Below are positions 22,449-31,891 of a DNA stretch of 64,000 bases, piece after piece; position 1 is the first letter of the stretch, and every line of letters starts with the position of its first letter. The DNA is from Antitrichia curtipendula (taxonomy: Eukaryota; Streptophyta; Bryopsida; Hypnales; Leucodontaceae), in NCBI GenBank assembly GCA_951230915.1, contig OX579639.1, forward strand, positions 11,222,001 to 11,286,000, read 5' to 3'. Below the pieces are notes generated by a model that had not been told where the DNA came from, did not search any database, and was given only the letters and a program-made list of their open reading frames with translations. A program made the translations under genes and the position numbers.

Positions 22449-25261
22449 TGCTTGCAGACAGTTGTGATACAAGTTAGCTCAGTTCGACAGTAAGTTATTA
22501 CTCAGGCAAATCTTCCTTCCCCAAAGCCAAGTTTTTTTTCTTGGGTCCGTCGTTTCCCTGCTATCATTTCCTGGGATGGTTTCCCGCTTCTCCGATTAGT
22601 TCCCCGCCTCCTCTTTGTCGCTGCTTGAGTTCGCCATGAGTTCCTGCACATCTGGAATAACAAGCACTGCCGCACCAGTGTCATCACAGTTGAAAACAAG
22701 TTACAGTATCTGTTTTACGTTGATTTAGAAGCTCAGAGATAGGTTGTGCACTATCTGTGTTTCTGATCCTCGCATTTGACTCAGGGGATTTGTAGACATA
22801 TTTCTTGGCACAAATCAGGGAGTTTCGATGCCTCGCATCGTTTCGGGGGCTTATTCTGAGCACTCGGAGAAAGAGAGCTTCACAGAGAGAAAACGTTAAC
22901 TGCGGTTCCTGTTTCGAAACCAGAGGATGCATTTGTGACATTCATTTGGCTTGTTGGAATAGATATGGGCGATTCGTGGAATTGTTTGAACCCGGATCAT
23001 TCCCTAAATTGCATAGAGTAGCAATGCAAGTGATGCATGGCCGTTGTGGATCCGGTGCCAGGCCATTTCTGAGTTGGTTATTGAACCGACTGCACTGTGC
23101 AGCCAAGGTTGCAATATTGAGGTTGATCTTTATCTAGTTTGGGTAACTCGCGGTCAGGATCTGTGCTGTGCAATCGGCAACTGCATTGTGGACTTCAGAG
23201 CAATTAGAATTTTCCTAAAGTATCCAAAATATCAGTCAGAGTAGTGAATCGAGCTTGAGTCGGACTAGTGAGTCGAATCCTTTCGGGAGTTGCGGGACGA
23301 TAAATATTCACAGACACGGATGTGTTTCTCAAGGCAGCAAGAAGGCCGCTGGTGATGAGCGTCTTCGCAGTTGGAAGCTGGCGCAGCTGTAAGTGTTCAA
23401 TTATAGTGCAGTGAGAAATCTATGGCTTCCAATAGGTTCATGTTTAATAAAGGCTCAATCTTCCAATATACGAAAGCAATCTAAGCTAGCTAGAATTTGC
23501 TCAGTCTGTTTAGGGATTCTATCAAGCAAGCATCAGGAGCCACCTCCATGTCATCTTCTTCCTCTCAGTTGCCCCTTGTTCCATTGGATGATGATGGTTG
23601 TATGAGTTTCACTAACTAGTGCGCTGAAGAAAAAACTGGCAGGCCTAAGATTCATAATAAAACAGCCACACATTGATCAACATCCCTTCTAAAGCTATTA
23701 ACTTCAGCAACACAAACATACGGAGGTGGCGAAGCGGACCTTCCCCCCTGAACCGGAGCTATCCTACACTGCCGCTCTCCGCTGCGCTCCGCCTTCTCAG
23801 GAAACACGTAAGTATGTAAGAAAGGTACTAAGAGATATTCTCAACCTATATAGTAGGTCAGGTTGAGCTATAACATGAATAAACTGAAAAAACTGCACAC
23901 AAGCTAGCACCCTGCTCTTCTTTCGGTGCTTCATAGTGAAACTGAAGTTCAGCCGGAGTAGCCATGTCCGAGAGCAGCAATGCTAGATACAGTAAAAGGC
24001 CTAATCAAATCCCATCACACAATCTTAATCATTAGGAACACTGGACTTCTCAGATCTGGACGACTTCAGATTCTAAAAAATGCAAAGAGAACGAGAGCTA
24101 ACCTACCAGACCCCCAGCAGGAGCAGAGAAGAATAAAGGCAAAATCCACCTAAAATGAAACATTGGTCCATACAAGAAAGTTCCACGAAAGAGATCAATG
24201 AATTCACAAGTTGCACTATGAATCCTCTTCCAAACTTCTCACGCCACTGATCTGATGTCTCGCACTCCCACCATTGTGCTACTCCAACAAAGGTTTCTGG
24301 AGACACCAACACCTACACCATTTCGAACCGCTTGAATGTTCCGTACTATTGTTTCATTGCTCGCATACACTACAGGAAACATGATTTGATCTAAACCCTA
24401 AAGAACGAACACGGAAAGAAATCAATCCCCCAAACTAGAAGCCAAAACCTCAAAACTTGGCTGTAGCAAGAAAAATTCAAAATACAATTGTTCCAGGCGT
24501 TGCACTACTAATGCTATTCCAAATCTCTCACGCCATTGCTCGAGGTAAGGAAGAGCATACAGATCATACAATTGCTTCCTCCAATTAGGGTAAAATTGAT
24601 CAAGGGTGTAGAATGTGTCTCAAGTTGCTACCAACAACCCGAGATGTTCGAGAAACACTTTGCTCAAGCCACACTGAGTTGGCCAACATCACTGTTATGG
24701 AATGAGGCCGTCTTCTATCTTCTTCACCAAACTCCCCTACACAAGTCGGAAGAAAACCACTTAGAAGTTGGGGGAGCAGAGCAAGTGCGTTACACAACAA
24801 AGCTAAACATAACAACATTAGCCCTAATTCCAAACTCACACTAATTGAACCACTAAAAAGAAAAATCTCCACAATTTTACAGTTTTCAAATCTCCACAAA
24901 AATCTCCACAATTTTACAATCAATCATTGTGATACAAAAATCCAAACTCCAGAGATCAAAATGCAAGTTTTTTGGCAATAGAAACTTGAAATGCAGATAT
25001 TTGAAAAGCAGCTAAGCCATGTCATGAGAATAATTGTCAGGGATCCTTCAATGTCTAATGCAAGAATGTATATAAATTTACAAAGAGTATTTTTTTGTAC
25101 TAACAACAAATTGTCTTTATTAAAATTCCAAAAGTACATTTGAAGTTATAAAGATCTTCAAGTATGCAATTTCAAACTCTAAACATGTATTTTACTACTA
25201 TTTATATTAATTTCTTGTCAATGAATTTGTCACTATATTTAATTATTGGATTCTATAGCAA
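22449..25261. other. Intergenic DNA without a supported gene
   Basis: The GC-richer segment 22500-24000 has only short frames. One exon-like stretch at about 23722-23805 reads open on the plus strand (EVAKRTFPPEPELSYTAALR region) and ends at a GTAAGT donor-like site near 23806, but no partner exon was found. Two imperfect copies of a CTCACGCCA(C/T)TG-containing segment lie near 24226 and 24520. Confidence 0.4.
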
Positions 25262-26134
25262 TTACGTCCTTTTTAGCTCAAGATACAAGTTTGTCTTTGG
25301 GTCAGCACGATCCCAACGATCATTACCGAAATGAAATTGTTCACAAAATGCAGGGATAGATATGCCCCCTGAATTCTTCAATTTTTGAAGATATGGTTGT
25401 AAGACAATAGTTAAATACGCTGATGCTGCATTACTAGTTTCAATTGTGATCCGGAATTTTTCAGGATGAATCACATTGAATGGATCATTCAACAAGTTTT
25501 TAATGGGGCTGTTATCAATCAAAAGCGTGTTCAAACATGTTGCCCCACTTCCTAACTTGTCGTCCTTGAAGATATTATTTAAGGTTTTGAAAAGAATCCC
25601 CTTCTTTGGTACACTAGAACCCTTGTAGTTTGACTCATCACAATCCTCTCTACTAAACAACTTACAATCATTTAGGATTGGAAGGTCACATTCCTTCTTC
25701 ATGGCATCTATTATCTTCAATGCATCTTTCCGAAATGAACAAGTCCAAAATGCCACTTCAAAATTCTTCAAACAAAATAAGAGGAATTCTTTGAGTTTTG
25801 GCCACATACAGTATTGGTCCTTCATCTCAGTACAAACATGTTCCTTGATGTGTTTCAACAAAGTTCCATTCAAATCAAAGATAAGGAAATATTTCTCTAC
25901 CTTATCTTTGTTTGCTTTTTTTGTAACCTCCAAGTTTGCTATTGGGGATTTCAAGTGTTTAAGAGACATGTGCATATTTACTTGGATGCCCATTTGTGTA
26001 CCTTCATGGTCACACAAACTTGTAAAATGAGCATTAGGACTTTGGATGGATGCAAGAGGTGCAAAGGTTTGGGTCTCCATTGTTTTATTTGAACACAATA
26101 CTTCAACGTGAGTATTTGGTTCAATTAGTTTCAA
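25262..26134 (-). CDS. FCP1/SCP1-like (HAD, NIF domain) phosphatase-family protein, 290 aa
   Basis: A single-exon gene of 290 residues. The C-terminal 210 residues match the FCP1/SCP1 branch of the HAD superfamily, whose active members dephosphorylate serine, for instance on the RNA polymerase II tail. Motif I, normally DLDGTL, reads F-D-L-N-G-T-L at residues 86-92: nucleophile Asp87 is kept, but the second Asp is Asn89. Motif II is WTCS (130-133), a PKKG lysine follows near 177, and motif IV is LLIDNSP (204-210). The first 80 residues are low-complexity with no domain. Loss of the acid/base Asp predicts weak or no phosphatase activity, so it may bind phosphopeptides or be decaying. The frame is fully open, which argues against a pseudogene. 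Start Met at 26134 is the first in frame. Confidence 0.75.
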   Translation of the reverse strand: MKLIEPNTHVEVLCSNKTMETQTFAPLASIQSPNAHFTSLCDHEGTQMGIQVNMHMSLKHLKSPIANLEVTKKANKDKVEKYFLIFDLNGTLLKHIKEHVCTEMKDQYCMWPKLKEFLLFCLKNFEVAFWTCSFRKDALKIIDAMKKECDLPILNDCKLFSREDCDESNYKGSSVPKKGILFKTLNNIFKDDKLGSGATCLNTLLIDNSPIKNLLNDPFNVIHPEKFRITIETSNAASAYLTIVLQPYLQKLKNSGGISIPAFCEQFHFGNDRWDRADPKTNLYLELKRT

Positions 26135-26480
26135 GTGGACTTAATTCTACACTTGATCAATAGTCACTTACTTCAAAAAATTGTTTTATCAACTTTATCA
26201 ACTCTAAACTTAATCAATGTATATATGTGATATAATAATCAATAGTAGAAGACTGAATTTATTTATCTTGGCCAAGTCGCCTTTTACTTTTTTGTTAATA
26301 AAAAAGTACATTTTACTTTTGTATTAACGTAAAAGTGCATTAGCTTTTATTTTGAATGAACAGTGTTGATGTCGAAAGGATCACTAGATCATTCTCGTGA
26401 AGAAGTGAGCTAGATCATTCTCATTTCTTGTTGGAGTTGCAAAAACAAGAAGAATTCATAGAGTCCGTAAGAAAATAAAT

Positions 26481-26723
26481 TCACTTGTCGTAGAAATTGG
26501 TCACCTGAAGTGATTTGTAGAAACTCACTTCTAGCAATGCCTTGAAATATTCTTTAAAAAAATTTGGTCTCCAAGACTTCGAGGAACTGAAGGCAACATA
26601 AAATATACACATGATTTTGTTTTCTTGATTTCGTGCCAAGATGATGAAGCAATCGCCGTTCTCTTGCCACTCTCTATACAATGCTAGTAGTATTGCTGCT
26701 AACTTGTTGCACAAAACTTCCAA
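26481..26723 (-). CDS. Small ORF, 80 aa, unrecognised
   Basis: An open frame upstream of, and co-oriented with, the FCP1-like gene. It has a hydrophobic stretch near residues 35-50 and several aromatic residues. I recognise no family. It could be a remnant exon or chance. Confidence 0.15.
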   Translation of the reverse strand: MEVLCNKLAAILLALYREWQENGDCFIILARNQENKIMCIFYVAFSSSKSWRPNFFKEYFKALLEVSFYKSLQVTNFYDK

Positions 26724-27088
26724 TGGATCCTTGTCATTGAAAATTTATCATGGATTAGGGCGTGATTACCTAAGGTAGCTATTGATCAACTTCAAGAATG
26801 GATTCACATGGATCCATTATTTAGATGGTGCCATGATTTTCAATGATGTCAAAATCTTTATATCAAAGAAGTGTTCATTGATTGAACTCTAACTACGTTA
26901 CGTAGGACTGTGACTTTTGATAGAGTGCATTCCTTCATTTATTGCAAACCTTTGTTTTCAATCCACTACGCACTTACCTAACATGGCTAACTCCCATTGG
27001 ATATTGAGTCTCACTTTTGATATGCTTGAATACATGTAAAAATTGACACCAAAGATACATGTAAAAATTGACACCAAGGATACATGTA

Positions 27089-27250
27089 AAAATTGCCCCC
27101 TAGTTTGTGCTGCATAAATTTTTCATTTCTTCCCCTCTCCGAACGATTTTGGTGCCTCTGATTGGAAATATAAATTCAGAATTTGCAAATTCCATAATGG
27201 GCGGCAAAATAAAAAAATTCCAGGTGGTTTCTTTGCACTAAGGTGTCCCT
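27089..27250 (-). repeat. Inverted fragment of the GAATTCATA MITE family
   Basis: Read on the minus strand, this segment gives CTGGAATTTTTTTATTTTGCCGC and TTCTGAATTTATATTTCC, matching the interior of 22086-22448. It abuts the plus-oriented copy at 27258-27485, giving a head-to-head pair. Confidence 0.5.
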
Positions 27251-27257
27251 CAGGTGA

Positions 27258-27485
27258 GCCAGGGAAGATTGACCCCTGTATTGCCTCGTGTTTTACCCCT
27301 GCAGAAAACAATGGAATTTTTTATTTGTTGTATATGATAAAATTCACAAATTCTGAATTCATATTTGCAATCAAAAGCCTCAAGTTAACTAGGAGGCGTG
27401 ATGAAGAAGTAAAAAATTTAAGTGGCACAAAATAGGGGACAATTTTTACATATGGGGGCAATACAGGGGTCAATCCTCCCTGGCC
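27258..27485. mobile_element. MITE copy of the GGCCAGGGAGGATTGAC family, 228 bp
   Basis: Left end GCCAGGGAAGATTGACCCCTGTATTGCC and a complementary right end GGCAATACAGGGGTCAATCCTCCCTGGC. Shorter than the 22086-22448 copy and lacking part of the interior. Non-coding. Confidence 0.75.
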
Positions 27486-28595
27486 GTCGTTCATACATGA
27501 TATGAAGCTGAAGAATTGCTACCTTCTGCGTCTGTGCACTGAGTGACAAATAGGTGGCTCCAAATGCCTCACTATGTCTGCAGTTTCTCAAGAGATCCTG
27601 AATTAGCATTTCAATTTGCAGCAACTGCCGCATGAAATTCCAAGCTGCCTTCTATTGAACCCAACAGTGCCTCTGCAGTCTGATATAAGGTAGGCACCCC
27701 CCAAATGGCACCTGACCTTAAAGTGCCATCTACAGGTTGTGTACATTTCCAAAATCAGTTATGTACCTATTTGGATGGAGCGCTTTCAGAAACAAACTTT
27801 GACCCTTAATAACTTTTGCATTAGATGTTTAAATGCAACGTTCTTTGGTGTGTTGGAACCTCCTTTCACTTGCCAACAAGAATATATGAAAATTTGACCA
27901 GTCTAATAGTAGTAACTAGGCTCAGTAGCAAAAAGTGGCAGTTTTGGGTGTACCCACCTTAAATTGTAGACTTGCACATGATTTTGCAGCACATGATATT
28001 TCAGTGATCACTACTAATAGTACTCTCAATATGTTTTGATTCAATGTTGTTGTAATGTTGGGATCTTCTGTATTGGCTTTCATTTTGCTCTTCATTCAAC
28101 TACAGTATGTGACTTGATTTGTTTCAGATTCATATGTTGTGATCAGGGATTTTTTTTCCGTTTTTTAATGAAGTGCCAAGGTGGCGATATAAAATATTAT
28201 ATTTAGCATTCATCCAAATATTGGATAGGAAATATCAAATTTGCACATATCACATGTCTCTAATTCTGTTTTCATCCAAAATCTGGCGATTTCATCCTAG
28301 AGTTTATTGATTTTCAAAGTTTTTTGAGCGAAAAACAATTCAGTTTTTTGTCATTTTTTTAGCCAAATTAATTTTTTTTTGGTGCAATCTAGCACTAGAA
28401 AGCCAAAAAACAACAACCTTGGTTGTGATCCTTGCCCAAGGGTTGGAGAAAGAGTTTTGATGGTGGTATTACTTACTAGGATATTACATATTGTACCTGA
28501 AGTGGCCACAATACATATAAGACTGGTATACAACAACTCAAAAATACTCATTTTGTAATGACGCAGTAATTTAGGCAAACGTAGGTTATGGTGGT
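27486..28595. other. Intergenic DNA without a supported gene
   Basis: AT-rich, with scattered short frames and no recognisable domain, RNA gene or terminal repeat. Confidence 0.4.
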
Positions 28596-29010
28596 AAGGT
28601 ACTTTGCTCTAAGACTATCTACCTCCTTCAAATTGTCCCTATTATAAGCTAGAGAATGGAGATGAGGTGATCCTTAAATGTACCACTTTAACCACTAAAT
28701 GAATTGAGAAAAAATTATTTATTTATTTATTGAAAGAGCCAATCATTGTCTTTCACTGTTTCACATCTCTTTACAAGTTGCAAGTGGATGGATTTTGGAA
28801 GACCTATGATCACAAATAGGTGTCTATGACCCAAATCTTTAAAAATTTGTAAGTAATTCAAAAATGCTTGAAAAAATACAAAATCACTTGTGTTAAGATC
28901 CACACTTTTATTTCTTTCTCTAAAAATGATGTATTAATATTTTTGTCCATGGTAACCTATGAAAAAGGCAGACTAGCCTTTAAATGGTTGCTTTAAGAGC
29001 ACACTACTTT
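28596..29010. mobile_element. MITE of AAGGTAGTGTGCTCT family, diverged copy
   Basis: A 415-bp unit homologous along its length to 29185-29589, in the same orientation. Its ends, AAGGTACTTTGCTCTAA and TTAAGAGCACACTACTTT, are decayed relative to copy 2. It contains the shared interior GAGCCAATCATTGTCTTTCA and GGTTGCTTTAAGAG. Confidence 0.65.
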
Positions 29011-29184
29011 ACTACCTAACATCCCTTGTAAAAAAAATGATGTTGTGAAAGATTGTGACCTGTCTTTTGAGTGCATAGTCATAGTCACTCAATCATGCGT
29101 TCAAATTCAATTGAGTTCAATTGAATTGAAATTAATTCATTGCACTTCAATAAACCTCTCCACCACCACCACCACCACCCCACT

Positions 29185-29589
29185 AAGGTAGTGTGCTCTA
29201 AAAGCGTCCATCTTCTTCAAACTGCCCCTATTTTTAGGTGGAGAATGGAGATGGGTTGATCCTTAAATGGACCAGTTTAGCAATTGAATGCATGGAGAAA
29301 AAAAATACTTGCAAGAGCCAATCATTGTCTTTGATTTCCGCTCATCTCTTTACAAGTTGAAAGTGGACAGATTTTGGAAGACCTATGGTCACAAATAGGT
29401 GCCTATGCCCCAAAACTTTGAAAATTTATAAGTAATTCAAAAATGCTTGTAAAATTACAAAACCACTTTTGTTAAGTTTCACATCTATTTTTCTTTCTCT
29501 AAAAAATGATCTAAAAATAATCTGCCCACGGAAGCCTGTGAAAAAGGCGTACCATCCCGTAAATGGTTGCTTTAAGAGCACACTACCTT
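29185..29589. mobile_element. MITE with AAGGTAGTGTGCTCT termini, 405 bp
   Basis: Perfect terminal repeats AAGGTAGTGTGCTCT and AGAGCACACTACCTT lie between a 3-bp direct repeat ACT (29182-29184 and 29590-29592). Three-bp duplications occur in PIF/Harbinger and CACTA groups; I cannot choose. It is non-coding. Confidence 0.75.
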
Positions 29590-29592
29590 ACT

Positions 29593-29952
29593 TGTATTTT
29601 TGAACGTTGTGCAATCAATACAATCGATAGGAAATATTTTAATATATATTTGTATTTGTATCCATATTTCAATTTATATTTGTCTATACTTTGAAGTTTG
29701 TAACCATCTTTTGTACCATATTTTGTATGTATTGTGTACTATATTATATATTTGCTTTTGGACAACTAAGATCATCTTCAACAACTCTGAATTTTCCAGA
29801 GGATCGTCAACATTTTGAGGTGGTGGTGTTTGTGATGTGAAATGAGCGGCTGTGGATTTTTTGGGGGGGGGAGGGGGAGAAATTGAATTTGAACATGGTG
29901 TTTGTATCATCACAGGAGATAGATAGTTAACACGTACAGTACATGTGAATGA
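29593..29952. other. AT-rich linker with TATTTGTATCC-like repeats
   Basis: Positions 29640-29745 repeat the degenerate TATTTGTATCCATATT-type array of 1857-2050. A G-run of ten lies near 29865. No gene. Confidence 0.4.
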
Positions 29953-31011
29953 TCAACATATATAACTTTTAAAAGCAAGCTCTAACACCGTGTAATGGTG
30001 GCGGAGGGGGGGAGGGAGAAAGCCTTCGTCAGGCGGTGCTGTGGTGCCAGTTTCTGAGCCCCTTTGATCGTGTTGGCCTGCTTGCACGCCTTCTCCATTG
30101 TTCGATTTTGTATCCTCTGATTGCGAATTCTTCCGCGCTCCCCTACAGTCTTTCACCAGGTGCTCGGTTGAGAAGCAAAGTCGGCAGTGTATGGGTAGGT
30201 TGCAGTAGTCCACATCAATGACCAATTTTTCTTTAGTGTTGGCGTTAGTGATCCTGGGTTGGGTTTGCCAACCTGCCCCTGCTTGGAGGGCGACGCAGAA
30301 CTTCTGGTCTGCTGCATGGGCGTTGTGGCTGTCGCTCCCTAGAAGATCGCCCAGCCCGGCGGCGATTGCCTTTCCGACCTCTTGGAATTCCGATGGAATT
30401 CCCCGTAGGGTGACCCAAGTAGGCACTTTTAAGCGTGAGGGGTTGCTCGGGGTGAACCCTGTTGTCCAAGTCTGTAGGATGCATGTACCCCATTTCGAGC
30501 GGTGCGGCGTGAGCGTGAGCAATTTATGCTTGACTTCCCTCTTCCTAGTAAGGATCAAGAAGAACCTTTGCCCGAGGTCTCTCCCAAGTTCCACCCATTC
30601 TCCTCCTTGAGCTTGGAGGGACGCGATCCACTGTGAGAGGTTGGCCCATGGTTGCCTCCCACCCACAAAGTAAGCCACAATCGCAAAGTTTTCTAACTTT
30701 TTTGTTTTGCGTCTAACCACCTCCTGGTCCACCTTGACCTCAAGAATTGTATTTCGCAAGAGAAAACCCACGGAGCTGTGTGAGTAGCCTTTGGGGAGTT
30801 TCTCACCTGGAGTGGCCCTAGTCGGGTGGATCGGGGCGTTACGACCCATGTTGGTCACCGCAACAACCAGCTCGGGCTCGATCGCATCCCCCGCCCATGT
30901 TGCAGCTTTGGGGTGGCTCCGGTTGCTGAGTTGGGGCTCCACGGGTGTGTGCTCTAGCTTCTTCTTCAGGGAGTCGGCATACGAGTGTTTCTCCATTGAT
31001 ACCTGACACAC
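29953..31011 (-). CDS. LINE-type ORF1 protein (DUF4283 plus zinc knuckle), 352 aa
   Basis: A 352-residue ORF that looks like the gag-like ORF1 of plant L1/LINE elements. Residues about 80-225 resemble the DUF4283 domain (VGFLLRNTILEV at the start and a VTLRGIPSEF strand near 200). A CCHC knuckle, C276-x2-C279-x4-H284-x4-C289, follows as CRLCFSTEHLVKDC. The tail is polar and low-complexity. In active elements this protein coats the RNA. No reverse transcriptase ORF2 lies downstream on the minus strand within the window, so this is a truncated or orphan copy. Its 5' side runs towards the gap at 31275. A domesticated DUF4283 gene is the alternative. Confidence 0.7.
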   Translation of the reverse strand: MCQVSMEKHSYADSLKKKLEHTPVEPQLSNRSHPKAATWAGDAIEPELVVAVTNMGRNAPIHPTRATPGEKLPKGYSHSSVGFLLRNTILEVKVDQEVVRRKTKKLENFAIVAYFVGGRQPWANLSQWIASLQAQGGEWVELGRDLGQRFFLILTRKREVKHKLLTLTPHRSKWGTCILQTWTTGFTPSNPSRLKVPTWVTLRGIPSEFQEVGKAIAAGLGDLLGSDSHNAHAADQKFCVALQAGAGWQTQPRITNANTKEKLVIDVDYCNLPIHCRLCFSTEHLVKDCRGARKNSQSEDTKSNNGEGVQAGQHDQRGSETGTTAPPDEGFLPPPLRHHYTVLELAFKSYIC

Positions 31012-31274
31012 CGCACTTCTACGGAAACCCTAATTCCGACCTAATTCTAAGAAGACCCCCACCCAGTTTTGATTCCGTCAATACAGAGAATGCGGAAAAG
31101 AAAAGCCTACTTGGAGCAAACCTACATTACTGGATTGGGTTTGGTTTGCTTGGCTACCACGGATCACTCGATCGCTCCTAGATTGGGCCCAGCAGACGCC
31201 GGTGCCTTCGAAGCAGCGCTGCGGCCATCGTCCTATATTCAAGCTCTAACACTGTTGCAAAGAGCAAGTGGGAA

Positions 31275-31474
31275 NNNNNNNNNNNNNNNNNNNNNNNNNN
31301 NNNNNNNNNNNNNNNNNNNNNNNNNNNNNNNNNNNNNNNNNNNNNNNNNNNNNNNNNNNNNNNNNNNNNNNNNNNNNNNNNNNNNNNNNNNNNNNNNNNN
31401 NNNNNNNNNNNNNNNNNNNNNNNNNNNNNNNNNNNNNNNNNNNNNNNNNNNNNNNNNNNNNNNNNNNNNNNNNN
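31275..31474. other. Assembly gap of 200 N
   Basis: Unlike the first gap, the flanks here are not duplicates of one another. The true size is unknown. Confidence 0.9.
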
Positions 31475-31707
31475 GCATTTTTTTAAGCCAACAATTCACA
31501 GGGGTCCCAAACAGATGATTTCCATGGTGACCAGCTCGTTGTTTAAGGGTTAAGTTGCATCAAGCTGCTTTCAATTGAATAGTTGACACAATTTTGTACT
31601 GTTATGACTTAGAGACTATTCTGAGGCATGCCGGTCATGGCCACGTTGTGATGTGGGAGGGTTGAAATCAACCATTTGGCATAGCCATAAATAAGCGGAT
31701 GATGTGA

Positions 31708-31891
31708 AAGCCTCGAATTGTCCCACCCCGACGGCACGGTAACTGCGCCGTCCTTGGCTTTTGTTTTGTTGTGTCCTTTCTTTTCTCACCTCCCAGCCGC
31801 TTGCGGCTGGGCACTTGTATTCTTTCTTGCAGTATAGGCTCCCTTTATTTGTGTAAAAGAAAAGAAAAGAAAAGCCTCAAATTGGCCCACC
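31708..31891 (+). mobile_element. Short retroposon (SINE or truncated LINE tail) with target-site duplications
   Basis: The ~21-bp strings AAAGCCTCGAATTGTCCCACC (31708-31728) and AAAGCCTCAAATTGGCCCACC (31871-31891) differ at two positions and flank a ~142-bp insert. The insert has a perfect hairpin CCCAGCCGC-TT-GCGGCTGGG at 31795-31814 and ends in (AAAAG) repeats. Long variable duplications plus an A-rich tail are hallmarks of LINE-driven retroposition. The stem-loop before the tail may be the recognition structure. Confidence 0.7.

Noticed and set aside
23722..23805. Exon-like stretch ending in a GTAAGT donor
   Set aside because: No start codon exon or downstream exon could be joined; too short to support.
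31069..31518. ORFs spanning the second N block
   Set aside because: The frame exists only because N codons contain no stop.
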